Assembly (NCBI GenBank): GCA_019055375.1
Contig: JAHQIW010004277.1
Location: 1-64,000 of the forward strand
Source of the DNA: Parelaphostrongylus tenuis
Taxonomy: Eukaryota; Nematoda; Chromadorea; Rhabditida; Metastrongylidae
Length of the DNA: 64,000 nt
Direction of reading: 5' to 3'
This document shows, in pieces, positions 1-12,600 of the stretch. The notes beneath the pieces were generated by a model, which made no database searches, had not been told where the DNA came from, and saw nothing but the letters and a program-made list of their open reading frames with translations. The position numbers and the translations under genes were made by a program. Numbering within the stretch: position 1 is the stretch's first letter; every line of letters starts with the position of its first letter.

Positions 1-2895
1 CACAAGATAATATCTCATCACTAATCGTTTGAATTTTGGTATACATATTTCCACAGAAATAAGTTTTGATCCAAAAGGTACGAAGCAGAATCTGGAGTAG
101 AAAATTCCGCCAAATGCGGACTATATCTCTGATACAATGTGGCCAAAATTTTTGACTGCGTGCGAGCTAGTCACCTCTATTGTTGAAATCCTATTCAGTT
201 GCAAAAGTTAATATTTCTGTGCTCAAGGATTAAAAGTATCTGATGAATGATGAGATGGATGAGTAATGAAGGATTTAAGGTAACATTTTGTTTGGGGGAA
301 AGGTCTGCAGTCACTCCGAATCCCTTTGAGTGCTACAGTGGACAAATAATTGAAATTGATTACATGCCACAAGTTGTTTATGTCCAGATTTATTTCAATC
401 CTAAAGCCACCTATAGTTGTTCTACGGGGGTAGAACTTCCATCACAAATGGGCAATTCAGAAGATTTTTGTGGATCACATGGGAAGAACACATGACGTGA
501 CGTGAAGAGAATCATGCTGCTTTTTATTCCATATAATCTCATCATTTTTCCTTCTACTGTTGCTTCTCTTTCAACGAGTATAAAGGCTGCTATTCACTTG
601 CAAGAGAAATAGATGATTCTGTATGATTATGAAGAATGAAGATTGATTATGGGGGAAATATTGCCAAACACGAATTGCATTCCTTCAAACCATGCAGCAA
701 ATCTTGCTGGTCAAGAAATTGACGACCTCTATCGCAATCTAAATACTCCATCGAAAATGTAACAATTCTTTATTACCGACACAGACGAGACGGTTCTGAT
801 GCAAAAATGAGAAATAACTAATATAGGATTTGTTCACGATTTGTTTTTGGAAGGCCGAAAGAGGAGCTAAGCGTGTCTTCTTTTGCTATTACGGAGACAA
901 ATCAGTGAAACTACTAGCAGGTACAGGTGTTTCATTTGTTATGAATCCATTAATCGCCTACATGCGAAAAACTTCCGTTAATAATGTCGACTGTAAAACA
1001 TTGTATCAATATGATCATATGGTAATGACAGATGAAAATGAATACGTGACGTATAAAGATTAGAGAGCTGTACTTTGTTCGATGACTTTATTTACTTCCA
1101 TTTCATCATTATTTTCATCCATCAATGTAAACTATGATATACTATTTTATAAAGCAGTAAATGATTTTCGTATGAAAATCGTGAAAAAAAAACGAACAAG
1201 CCGGATGATATCTGTCCAGTATAGATTTTTTTGTATTGTTTGTAAAATTGTAGAAACAAGACAGTTGAGGTAAAAATTAGTACTTTTCCGTTAAGCACAT
1301 CCTGTTTTTGACCCCTCGACAGAGACACATTTTTAGATTTTTCGAAGCTTTGTAATCATTCTATGCTCAAATCTGACAGATTTGAGAGGCATGATTTATT
1401 TCTAAAATGGCTTTTTTATTGCCTTGTAACAGACCATAATTTTATTATGGCTGTACAAGGCAATAAAAAAGCATTTTAGAAAGTTAAATCATGCCTCTCA
1501 AATCTGTCAGATTTGAGCTATAGAATGATTATCAAAGCTCGAAAAATCTAAAAAATGTGTCTCTGTCGAGGGTCAAAACAGGATGTGCTTAACGGAAAAG
1601 TACTAATTTTACCATCAACTGTCTTGTTTCTACAATTTTACAAACAATACAAAAAAATCTATACTGGACAGATATCATCCTGCTTGTTCGTTTTTTTTTC
1701 ACGATTTTCATACGAAATCATTTACTGCTTTATAAAATAGTATATCATATGTTTACATTTGATGGATGAAATAATGATGAAATGGAAGTAAATAAAGTCA
1801 TCGAACAAAGTACAGCTCGTAATCTTTTATACGTCACGTATTTCATTTCATCTGTCATTCCCCAATATGATCATATGATACAACTGTTCTCAGTCGACAT
1901 TATTAACGGAAGTTTTTTTCGCATGTAGGCGATTAATGGATTCATAATCAAAATGAACACTGTACCTGCTAGTAGTTTCACTGATTTGTCTCGTAATAGC
2001 AAAGAAGAAACGCTTAGCTCCTCTTTCGGCCTTCAAAAACAAATCGTTGAATCAAATCCTATATTAGTTATTTCTCATTTTTGCATCAGAACCGTCTCGT
2101 CTGTGTGGTAATAAAGAATTGTTTACATTTTCGATGGTTTAGATTGCGAATGAAGGTCGTCAATTTCTTGACAAGCAAGAATTTGGCTGCATTGTTTGAA
2201 GGAATGCAATTCGTGTGTTGGCAAATATTTTCCCCCATAAATCAATCTCTTATTCTTCATAATCATACAGAATCATCTATTTCTCTGCAAGTGAATAGCC
2301 ACGCAGTTATACTCGTTGAGAGAAAGCAACAGTAGAAGGAAAATGTGAGATTATATGGAATAAAAAGCAGCATGATTCTCTTCACGTCACGTCATGTGCT
2401 CTTTCCCATGTGATCACATTAACATAACTCTTCTGAATTGCCATTTGTGATGGAAGTTCTACCCCCGTAGACAACTATAGGGTGGATTTAGATTGAATAA
2501 ATGTCTGAACATACAACAACTTTGTGCATGTTAATCAATTTCAATTATTTGCTCACTGTCGCACAAAGGGATTCGGAGTTGCTGCAGCCTTTCCAAAACA
2601 AATATGTTACCTTAAATCCTTCATTACTCATCTCTCATCTTTCATCAGAATATTTTAATCCCTTTGAGCACAGAAATATTCACTTTTGCAACTGAATAGG
2701 ATTTCAACAATAGAGGTGACTAGTCGCACGCAGTCAAAAATTTTGGCCACATTGTATCAGAGAATATAGTCCGCATTTGGCGGAATTTTCTACTCCCATA
2801 TTCTTGCTTCGTACTTTTGGATAAAACTTTATTTTCTGTGGAAATATGCTATACCAAAATTTCAAATCGATTAGTGATAGAGATATTATCTTGTG
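1..2895. repeat. Giant inverted repeat (palindrome), arms about 1.44 kb, almost no spacer
   Basis: The first 15 bases (CACAAGATAATATCT) return as their exact reverse complement at 2881-2895. The correspondence continues inward to a centre near 1442, where CCATAA and TTATGG flank a five-base core. Arms are roughly 90% alike by eye and differ by many one-base indels as well as substitutions. Reading frames at 247-495 and 830-1063 on the left arm have no intact counterpart on the right, so I do not call them genes. The left arm starts at the window edge and may extend beyond it. It could be a foldback transposon, a segmental inverted duplication or an inverted-read artefact; the divergence argues against a recent artefact. 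Confidence 0.85.
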
Positions 2896-3170
2896 ATGCA
2901 TACTTGTTCAGGCTTGCGCGGGCTAGTGTACTTTTTGGGCGTACTATGCCGCATTAAATAACTTATTCGGCTAATATTCTTCCGTTCTATTTTGTTCTAT
3001 ATGTAGTAGTGATACAAATGAAAAGTCTAGATTCAGTCAACAGACTATAATTAGCAATCTCTGTGCGTCGCGTTGTTCATTTTTACTTCCTTTAACGTAC
3101 TACATGATCATGAGCAGACTTTCACTCACCGTTATTAGTGGAAACTCTCTGCACGTGGGTAACCTTAGGT
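2896..3170. other. Unassigned AT-rich spacer
   Basis: I see no open frame with splice signals and no repeat relationship to the rest of the window here. It separates the giant palindrome from the first foldback MITE. Confidence 0.5.
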
Positions 3171-3179
3171 GATCTGATA

Positions 3180-3525
3180 GGTCATTTTTGAACCATGCAT
3201 GTGGCCTGTTCTAAAGCACTTATACACTGCAATACATGTATTTTGACCTTAGCCTTGTCGGATGCACAGTACCTTTCGTTTAATCCAGTCCCTTTGGGGG
3301 AGAGTTCCCTTATGTACAAGATTAGCAGACGTACCCTTTACACGCTCCATTAATTTAAAATACAACTGATTGAGCATTGTTGTACGCTCAGTTGCTCTTA
3401 GCTGGTATTCAGCCACATGCATGGCTGAGAATTAATCAATCAGGAAGCATGCATGGCTCAAAAATAACTTATCAGTCGTATAGAATTGAGCTGGTCTAAA
3501 GAAACACTCGAAACGCAAGGTATGA
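3180..3525. repeat. Foldback MITE, family A copy (diverged)
   Basis: The left end carries TTTTTGAACCATGCATG and the right end carries CATGCATGGCTCAAAAATAA in inverted orientation, with diverged sequence between. The right flank (TTATCAGTCGTATAG, then AAACACTCGAAACG) recurs beside the copies at 30.07 kb and 45.17 kb, so this element travels with a common flanking repeat. No coding capacity is visible, so it would be non-autonomous. Confidence 0.6.
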
Positions 3526-3651
3526 TGATTTCACGAATACCACCTAAGAGCAGTCGAGTGCACAACACTACCCATTTGCCTCTTCTTTCGACCGCTTTTT
3601 ATAGATCCAGTCAATATGATTTAATTTGATAAGATATAACATGTTTTGCGC

Positions 3652-3905
3652 TGTTAGGTCTAGTGCTATACAGGCGCCCGTTTCGTCCTATTGGGACTCA
3701 TCAGTAGAACCATCCCTCGGTTCAACTGATCCCCTGGGGCTAAATAATCCTCGAAAATTCCTCTATTCTCTATAGTTTTTTTACTCAGCGTCGATTCAAT
3801 TATAGAGGATTATATAGCCTTAGGAGATTGGCTGAACTGAGGGACGGTGCTACTAATAAGTCCCACTAGGGCGAACAAGCGCTAGTATAGCACTAGACGT
3901 AACGG
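3652..3905. repeat. Foldback MITE, family B
   Basis: This is an inverted repeat of about 250 bp centred near 3780. The left end GGTCTAGTGCTATACAGGCG mirrors the right end CGCTAGTATAGCACTAGACG. The arms also share CATCAGTAG and the TCAACTGATCC / GGCTGAACTG blocks, and the central part contains GAGTCGATTC-like sequence. A second copy, one arm plus centre, lies at 13203-13330. Non-coding; presumably mobilised in trans. Confidence 0.7.
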
Positions 3906-5450
3906 CTCGAAGCATGCTATATCTTTATAAGATTATATCATTTGAGCTGGTCTATAAAAAAAGCGGTCGGAAGAGAGGTATAAAGAATATTCTTGTTCAT
4001 TAATCCGGCTTAAACGCTAGAAATTTTTCAGGTGTTCCTAATTTTATATCTAAGGCGGGTTAGGCGGACTAGCCGAATGATTAGTGTTGAACGCTATCAA
4101 GATGTAAGGTCGTAGATCAACACCCTTTCCAATGCTCTCCTGCAATCAGTCCATCAACACACTACGGGACTCCTTATCTCGGTTCTTTCGAGATTACGAG
4201 AAAATTATCCGACCAGCATTCTACCTCATCTATGAAGAAGACGAATCCTCATGCGGCAATAGTAATAATACATTAATTGATCAAAGAACTTTTGGAAGGT
4301 GAATATATAGACATGAATCAAGTGGTAGAAACATTGGGTATCGCATAATAAACTGAGTTGAAGTGCCGTAAAAGTACACAAGTGATTTTACAAAAATCGG
4401 CGAAAATTAACGTTGGCTATTTATGAAACTCATTTTTAGATGTCGATTTTGGTACTACTGCTCTTCCTGCCGTGGACTCTTTCTAAGAATATCACAGGTT
4501 ACGAAAACTTTAATCTGAAGGACAACTGCGGGGCTCATTTTTTGAGTGGAGTATTTGAAAAGTTCGCTCGATAACCAAAGAGAATTTAAGAAATAGTGAA
4601 GATACAGCTCAATGATGTTGTTACAGTACTGGGATATTTCTCAAATAACGAGAAGGAAAGAGGATTTGCACAAGGCTTGAGAAATTCTAGGGTGAGGAAA
4701 ACTTCCTCAACACCCGCGCTAAGTTTAACTTTCACGTTTGTTTTACAAAGTATCGGTTATCTAAGAAGGCGCAGGCACTGGAACCCGTAAAGTTAAAAAA
4801 AACTGTTAAGACGGCTGGTGAAGTTTCTAAAAGAAGGTCGGTTACTGTAAATTTATGGGAATATCGCAGGGTTAGTTGTAGCGGACCAAATTTTAATTTA
4901 CTCATCAAGTATCGAGATTTGTCGAAAGCGTGCTGTTTCAGTAAGACAATCCCAAACCTCACCATTTATGTGCTCAGTACAATGAAGCATTACACTAATG
5001 AGGACTTTTCAACGGAGACCACGTTCACATGAAATATTCATTTTTCTGCTATAGATAATGATATTTACCTCTAGACAAACTCCAATTCTTTGCATCCACA
5101 TCGTTGATGGGAGTGTTCCTTAGTCACAAATGCGATTTTCAAGGTCTACCTCATTCTTGGGAAAGGTCATCGGAATCGGAAAGGGGACTAAGATGACTAA
5201 GATTTTTATTCAGTTACTCAGGCAAGGGTTGTTTTTATAGAATTGACTGTGCTTTTGCTCAAAGAATCAAAAAGTAAGGGGTTTCTTGTATGCGTAAAAA
5301 TGCACATAGAAATGTCAGTAGGGTATATAAATAAAAGGCTCGGCTTTCAGATGGTAAACACAGATACACTAGATCCATTGGTGGAGTCAAGGCCCAAAAA
5401 AATGAGTTCCCATGGATTGCGGCGTTATTTTTTAAAAAAGGCGAGTTCAT
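3906..5450. other. Unassigned region with one short dispersed repeat
   Basis: There is no convincing exon. A block near 4200-4255 (CCAGCATTCTAC, then GAAGACGAATCCTCA) resembles 43395-43430 (CCAGCATTTTAC, then GAAGAGAAATCCTCA), so part of this stretch is an unclassified dispersed repeat. Small open frames at 4596-4790 and 5243-5452 lack recognisable motifs or splice context and are left uncalled. Confidence 0.4.
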
Positions 5451-5454
5451 GAAC

Positions 5455-5875
5455 AACTCATATAAAACATTCTTTCATTTCGAGTGTTTTTTTAAGACCA
5501 CAGCTCAAATTCCAATATGCCAAATAATCGTTTTTGATCAACGCATGTCACGCGGTCTGTTAAAAAAGGGCTGACTTATAGGGTCCGATACACGTGTTTC
5601 AACCTTGTCATATACTAGCAAAGAGCAATGGAGGATACAACGCTCTGTGTCCGGTGATAATTTTAGTGGACATAGAGTGGTGTAAAACGTTCGTCGTCGC
5701 TGACTCTTAGTGTGGGGACGCGGAGCACCACACACGATTGGCAAAAGACGAGAAAGGGTATCCGACTGACGAGTTTGCAAGGTCGAAGCACGTATATCTA
5801 GCTCTATAAGTCAGCCCTTTTTTAACAGACCACATGACATGCTTGACCCAAAAATGATTATTTGTCATATAGAAC
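5455..5875. repeat. Foldback MITE, family A copy
   Basis: The arms begin ACGCATGTCACGCGGTCTG and end CAGACCACATGACATGC. Just inside both ends lies an AAAAAAGGGCTGACTTATAG block and its reverse complement, and further in a CACGTGTTTC / CACGTATATC pair. The centre is near 5690. The preceding bases (TTTCATTTCGAGTGTTTT with AAGACCACAGCTCAA) are the flanking repeat also seen at 29.96 kb. No gene inside; the 80-codon minus frame is a consequence of the arm. Confidence 0.75.
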
Positions 5876-6798
5876 AGTTTGCTTGTTATCCATGACCCTG
5901 TGAATAAATAAATTCTAGTGAATATTTTTCACCTTTCACATTATAGCATTTTTGTTTAAAGTCATATGCCGTTTTAGTTCATTTTTTTCATTTGATTTGC
6001 TGCAAACTGCGTTTTTGAAGTTTTTCATCTTACTGAAATGTATACTTGGTTAAGAAGCATACTTCAACGCTAATGTCCGGCGTGGGAGGATATCGATTTT
6101 CATCCCTGTGGTTTTGAAAGCAACGTCTTCATTCAACTTCCAAGCACAGTATATTCCGTATAAATATAACCTATAAGCGAAATCTAATAATCACAATAAA
6201 TACCTTCAAAATCTATGGACTTTCGTATTAGCGCACAAGGGCTTATGTCCTACCAAGCTAAGGTATTAATTTTATGGTGCCCAGAAGTAAAAAATTTAGA
6301 ATCGTCTTTCTGTTGAGGCCCATCTCGAACACAAAAGCAGTTGCCAGTTCCATTCCGACTTATAGAACACGATTACAACAGCAAATGAGCTAAGCCTTTC
6401 TTACCGGCTGCGAATCTCTTCCAAATGCTGATAATTTCATTTAACTTTTCAATTCTCTTAGATTTTTCAGTTCTCGACAACTTGACACCAGTTAGCAGTT
6501 TTGAAAGCCAAAAATTGCAATAGCAACTTCAATATAAGGAGCATGGTCTTTTCTTTGAGCCAATCACATTTCACAAAAACAGGTAATTCAGTCATCGAGA
6601 AAGTGTAAAAGCATGCGGAAAAATCAGCTTCAGGCCCTAAAGTACTAAATAATGAGATATATTTCAATCTGCTGCATAAATCTCGTTATAATTCCGTGGT
6701 GGACAAAACTGTTTCTATTTCACTTGACTAAGAATACTAGGAGTCGAAAAAAATGTTGATGAGCGAAAGAACAATTATTGTGCTTTTGAATTGTTCAG
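5876..6798. other. Region upstream of the protease exons; no exon recognised
   Basis: The signal-peptide or first exon of the downstream S1 protease is expected in or before this stretch, but I could not identify one with a start codon, hydrophobic segment and matching splice phase. No repeat is evident either. Confidence 0.35.
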
Positions 6799-7384
6799 CA
6801 ATCTTCAATGGACGGATATGGACTTCACTGAAATGGGGTTGTAGTGCTGTCCAGATTTCAAAGCGACACATTCTCACGGCAGCAACACTGCGTTGTTGTA
6901 AGGTCTCCGTACTTCGACAAGTTGTGTAAAGAGACGAAAATTAGAGACACGTTTGTTTTCTACCTGATTTCTATTTCCTCAGTTCTAGTTCTAGTTTGTT
7001 GGATGTCTATGTGTTTGGTAGTTTTCAGTGAATACGTACACTGTCCAGAAGCCAGAATTGTTCACAATCTTTGTCGGCAGCACATGCACAAACCCCGAGC
7101 TATGCTGGGAGAGTCGTCCTCAGTACTCGGTTGTTGAGGTGGTGGAGCCGTTCAGGCCGTGTGGAGCAATCATCCCATAGGGGGACAGTTTATATATAAT
7201 CTAAAAATTTTTTTCCAGGTGACCGTACATGACAAGTATAAACCTTGCGAAGATATGAACGACTTGGCAATACTGGAAGTCAGCCCGGATATCACTAATA
7301 TGCATGGATCGCCAATTTGCATGCCTAAGCCAGTAGGAGAACCATTTGTGGACCTAATGACTGGCGTTGGATTTGGTATTGACA
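6799..7384 (+). CDS. Trypsin-like (S1 family) serine protease homologue, N-terminal exons
   Basis: Three exons can be read with consistent phases. Exon 6799-6897 follows TTGTTCAG and contains IFNGR and SKRHILTAA, the segment preceding the catalytic histidine. Exon 7029-7138 follows TTTTCAG and contains FVGSTCTNPELC and SRPQYSVVE. Exon 7219-7384 follows TTTTTTTCCAG and contains CEDMNDLAILEVSP, where the Asp of NDLAIL is the catalytic Asp position, then SPICMP and GVGFGID. Introns are about 130 and 80 bp. In this phase-compatible reading the histidine of the usual TAAHC motif is replaced (TAATLRC); reading CAC TGC needs a one-base frame change. S1 proteases are normally secreted endopeptidases. 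Without His this would be a non-catalytic homologue or a relic. The serine exon lies at 20145. Confidence 0.75.
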
Positions 7385-7739
7385 GTATGTAAACAACGAC
7401 TATCTTTTAGCTTAAGTACTTGAATCGCTGCGTTCTGGAGACAATTTCGTCACTATTTAAAGTAATGTTTGAAGATATGTGGTGCAAAGCATTTAAACAC
7501 TGCAAAAGTAATTCCCCATGTCAGCTCACGCACTCCGTCACAGTCAAACAGCATTTTAAAAAACTCAAAAAAGTTCTGCGGTATGTGATTCAGAATTCAG
7601 TCTCTCACAGCATCCTCAGCTCCAAAAATCTCTCTCATCAAAAAAAAAAAAAACGGACAATGGGGAAACGTATTTTAGAGTGATTGGTGGTGATATACCT
7701 CAGGAAGCAAAATGGTGACTCTGCCTTCTCCCTAACGCT

Positions 7740-8815
7740 TCCTGCAACCTATGTCGAATTATCACCTTCAAGGCAGCAGCCTCGCGCCGTCGCTTGCGCG
7801 GAGCTCGCTAGACTAAGCATCTGCGTCTCTGTGCGAAACTGCCGTCGAGCTTGTGCACTGTTGCAACATGCGCCTTCATTCCACGCTGCCATCTCGGTAG
7901 GTGATGAGACCGTGGGGAACTTGAGAGTGACAACAAAGGCAGAGGAGAGTGCACCTTGTATGTACAACCACTTACTAGAAAGCTGTCACTATCACTATCA
8001 CTATCACTATCATCATTATCGCCATCACCATTATCACTATCATCATCATCTCATCACTGTTATCATTATCATTAGCATCTCTACCATTATCATAACAATC
8101 ACTATCATCATTATCACTGTTTTAATTATCACTATCACTACCATCATCATCGTTATCACTATTCACTGTCACTATCATCAGTATCACTATAATCACTGCC
8201 ACGATCACTATCATCATTGCCACCATGATCATTATCATATCATCATTATCACCACCATCATTATCACTTTCACTACCATCATCATTATTACTATCATTAA
8301 TATTACCACAATCATTATAGAAAAAAGATTGAGTCATTTTACCGGCTACAAGATCGACTGTTGATCAATGTAATGTCTAGCACTGTCTAAGTGCACGTAT
8401 TAGACTTCACAAACAGCTCAGAACAGTAACATTTATTATCACTTCCGTAATCATTGGCATTATCGAAAGCATAGTCATATCACTATCATAGTCGTTATCA
8501 TTATGGTGATCATGTAGCGATGTAGTTCTGTCGCTGAAACATATGAAATGTAGATGAACTATAGAAGACATAGATGTTCTCTTTACTGAGAACTTCTTTA
8601 TAAAAATTTTTTCAATGAAATTTTATCATTTCATCATGAAAGTGCTCTCTCAGATTTACCTCGATTCGTCTCCTCCCATTCATCATGCTGTCTAGAGTCT
8701 GTCTTCGCACAGGATTCTCCGCCTTACTCACGTGGAGCGACGCCGCCATTACAGTGACTGAAAAGAGTTAACGTCGCGCGGTGTGGGCAAAATATCCCAG
8801 ATCGTCCTCAAAGTG
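7740..8815. repeat. Duplicated unit, copy 1, with ATCA-type microsatellite core
   Basis: The left flank (7740-7985) contains CTCGCGCCGTCGCTTGCGC, ATCTCGGTAGGTGATGAGAC and CAACCACTTACTAGAAAGC. The core (7985-8310) is degenerate CATTATCACTATCA repeats. The right flank (8330-8815) contains TAGATGTTCTCTTTACTGA, GGAGCGACGCCGCCATTA and AACGTCGCGCGGTG. The same order recurs at 9610-10245 plus 12229-12775. The 226-codon plus-strand frame rich in His, Tyr and Ile is simply translation of the core and is not a gene. Confidence 0.75.
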
Positions 8816-9609
8816 TTATACTCCGCTGACCGTATAGTCAAATCGATCAATACTTTCAATATTCATGAAAAAGACGAAATCTATAAGCAGCATTCGAAAC
8901 AATACGAAATGTTCGAAGACTTCTAGAGAAACAGGAGGAATGTTTATCTTTACAAAAGCAGCAGTGATAGTGAATTGGTTTGTCACATGTCAACTATTCA
9001 GCGCTTTTATTATGTGGCAATCTGCTGAGGATTCAATCGCTCACAGATTTTATGCCAGAGTGAAGTAGTGCTTTAATTAGTTGGTGGTTACTCGCTGTTT
9101 GCATCAGACTTCACTGTTGAAGGTGGATGCTGTACATGGCTACTGATTGGAAATCAATGATATATAAGTCTTACCCCCAACGTCTGGAGAGCTGTTTAGT
9201 AAAAGGCGAGTGAAAGAAATTGAAGTGCTGGAGTACCAGAAGAGAACTTCAGTTTACAGCCGTTACACAGGTCGTCGACGTCGCATCCCGATGTTAGTGA
9301 GGACCAATTTTTTCCCTGTGCACGAAGTGTTATACGATTGCAAGCTACGCTTTGTGTCTATCTTGTTAGCACGCAAATATTCCATTCCTTTTGTTTCACT
9401 GCGTTTACCCAAATTCGAGATAATAAGAAACTTATTCAAACATTTATAACAACAACCTGAGCATACTATTTAGAGTAATAAAGTAACGATTAACCGGAGA
9501 GTCGGTGAGTGAAAAAAGGCTAATACTGTTCACATTAGAGAGAAGATCAATACTTCATTTCCACTGGAATGCAATGAGAAAGGCTAGTTGTATTTTTCCA
9601 GCGAAAAGA
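8816..9609. other. Spacer between the duplicated units
   Basis: No motif, exon or repeat relationship was recognised. Short open frames at 8865-9068 and 9210-9449 have no splice context or family resemblance. Confidence 0.4.
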
Positions 9610-12600
9610 GGAAGTTGCATTAATAACCTGGCCCCCACCGTTGATAGGCAGGGGGCGTCGCGCCATCGCGTTCGCGACACTCGATAGCCGGAGCATATGC
9701 GTCTCTGTGTGAAACTGTCGTTGTTCCTGCGCTCTCCTGCAATAAGTGCCTTCAATCCACCCAGCCGTCTCGGTAGGTGATTAAGACCGTGGGAATTATG
9801 AGAGCGACAAGAAAGGCAGAGGAGAGCACGCAAGATGTGCACAACCACTTACTAGAAAGCTGTCTCTATCACTATCATTATCACCATCACTTTCACTACC
9901 ACTTTTACTATCACTATAGCTACCACTATCACGATCACCCTCACTATCACTAATGCTGTCATTATCACTACCATTATCATTGTCACTATCACTAACTCAT
10001 CACTATCATCATGACAAGATCACCATTATCAATGTTATCATTATTACTACCACCGCTACCACTTCACTACTACCACTCTCACTGTCCATCATTATCACTG
10101 TTATCGTTATCACTATTACTATCACCATCATTGTTATCACTAATCACTATCACTATCATCATTCTCATCATTATCACTTTCACTATCGTTATCACCGCAT
10201 TTATCACTTATCACCTATCAATATCATTATCACTATCATTAATTCCCAAGACCGACTGTCTATTAACTTCGGCATGCTTCAATATAATTACTGATTTTCT
10301 TCTTTGAGCAAAACACGAGGTGTTACAATAAACTTTATTCACAGCTGACGTTTCAGCAGTTCGCCTTCTTCAGAGCCTGAAAAGGTCAAATTGTCCGCAG
10401 TCCAATCAGTCAAACACCTCCATTACCTTTAGAAAAAATCACCAGACCTAGATTTCAATCGCATCAAGCACAAAAACAACTCTCAACATACTCACCGCTT
10501 TTTATATGTGTTCCACTGAATGATCCAAGTGGAGATCACCGAAAGGAAATCACATAGGCTCGTAATGCACCTTACCCATCAAAACAACAGTCTTATATAC
10601 TGACTCCAATCACGAGTGATATCAAGGCATTCCTCCCTGCGATTTATGGTTGGTTGGTCGCATTAACCCAAAACGCTTCCAAGATCTTTCGCGCTGACAT
10701 TTTTTGCTCCTGCGCAAAGATGGTGATTTCAATTTTAATTCAATTAATTCATTTCGATTAATTCGATTTCAAAATCAACTCCGTCGTGCTTCTGTGCTCT
10801 ATGCTCCTTAGCGGGGTGTTCCATCTATTAAGACGCTTGTCAGCTAGGTGTTCTTTCTATGCGAGCATAGAGCGGCCTACCCGTTTCGCCAACATATTTA
10901 TCACTACACGCTTTGCAAGAGATGAGGTAGACTGTACCTATGCTCATGCAATCACCATCTCTGCCGTTAGGGACATATTTTACAATCTTTCGTTATGCAG
11001 AGACGGTCATTTAAGCGATTGCGAACTAGTTGGCGTTTAGAGTATTCGGTGGTATTTCAATAATGGTCACCGATTGCTCTAACCCGCTCTTTTTCAAACA
11101 GCGTTTTATAGCTGTACTAATCTCATTGAAAAGAACGGGAGGATAAACGGGACTTTCTTTCAACTAAGTTTTCGTTCGGAGACGCTAGTAAAAAACATGT
11201 TTCGAACAGCAGCCAATGTATGTACCGGGGAGGAGCAGAGAGTAAGAATCCGCGAAACTGGCTCGGGAAATAGCCACTTCTTATGGATACAAATTCGTAG
11301 CCCCTCGGCTTAGGTTTAGAGGAAATAATGCGCCTCCGAACGAAAACTTAGTTGAAAGGAAAGTCCCGTTTATCCTCCCGTTCTTTTCAAATGAGATTAG
11401 TACAGCTATAAAACGCTGTTTGAAAAGAGCGGGTTTAGAGCAATCGGTGACCATTATTGAAATACCACCGAATACTCTAAAACGCCAACTAGTCCGCAAT
11501 CGCTTATATGACCGTCTCTGCATAACGAAAGATTGTAAAATATGTCCTAACGACAGAGATGGTGATTGCATGAGCATAGGTACAGTCTACCTAGTCTCGT
11601 GCAAAGCGTGTAGTGATAAATATGTTGGCGAAACGGGTAGGCCGCTCTATGCTCGCATAGAAGAACACCTAGCTGACAAGCGTCTTAATAGATGGAACAC
11701 CCCGCTAGGGATGCATAGAGCACAGAAGCACGACGGAGTTGATTTTGAATCGAATATCGAAATGAATTATTGAATTGAAATCGAATCACATCCTTGCGCA
11801 GGAGCAAAAAACGTCAGCGCGAAAGATCTTGGAAGCGTTTTGGATTAATGCGACCAATCCAACCATAAATCGCAGGGAGGAATGCCTTGATATCACTCGT
11901 GATTGGAGTCAGTATATAAGACTGTTGTTTTGATGGGTAAGGTGCATTACGAGCCTATGTGATTTCCTTTCCGGTGATCTCCACTTGGATCATTCAGTGG
12001 AACACATATAAAAAGCGGTGAGTATGTTGAGTGTTGATTTTTGCTTGATGCGATTGAAATCTAGGTCTGGTGATTTTTTCTAAAGGAGTAATGGAGGTGT
12101 TTGACTGATTGGACTGCGGACAATTTGACCTTTCCAGGCTCTGAAGAAGGCGAACTGCCGAAACGTCAGCTGTGAATAAAGTTTATTGTAACACCTCGTG
12201 TTTTGCTCAAAGAAGAAAATCAGTAACTATCGTTAATATTATCACAATCATTATCGAAAGAAAGTATGAATCATCTTATCAGCTACATATTCGACTGTTG
12301 GTCAGTGCAATGTCTATGCATTGAATGGAATGCATTGTGTGAGTGCCCTTACGAGATCTTACAAACTGCTCAAAATGTTGGCAATTATAACCACTTTTGT
12401 GATCATTAGCATTATCAAAAGCACAATCGTTATCACTATCATAATTATTTTCATAATGTTATCACTTAGCAATGTAGTCTTGTCGTTAAAACATAAGAAA
12501 TATTGATGAAATATGGAAGTTATAGATGTTCTCTTTGCTGACTACATCTCTGGAAAAAGTTTTCCAATGAAATTCCACCACTTTATGGTGAGAATGCTCT

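Noticed and set aside
247..1063. Open frames on the left arm of the giant palindrome
   Set aside because: No intact counterpart on the other arm, no motif and no splice or start context.
7684..8364. 226-codon plus frame rich in His, Tyr and Ile
   Set aside because: The repetitive part is translation of a CATTATCACTATC-type microsatellite, and the antisense frame is equally long. No domain or splice support.
9953..10307. Two overlapping plus frames of Ser/Leu/Ile/His repeats
   Set aside because: Microsatellite translation in two frames at once, cut by the Penelope-like insertion.
10321..10385. Terminator hairpin or CRISPR-like repeat
   Set aside because: The repeated block is the terminal region of Penelope-like elements, present in inverted orientation at P1, P2 and P3.
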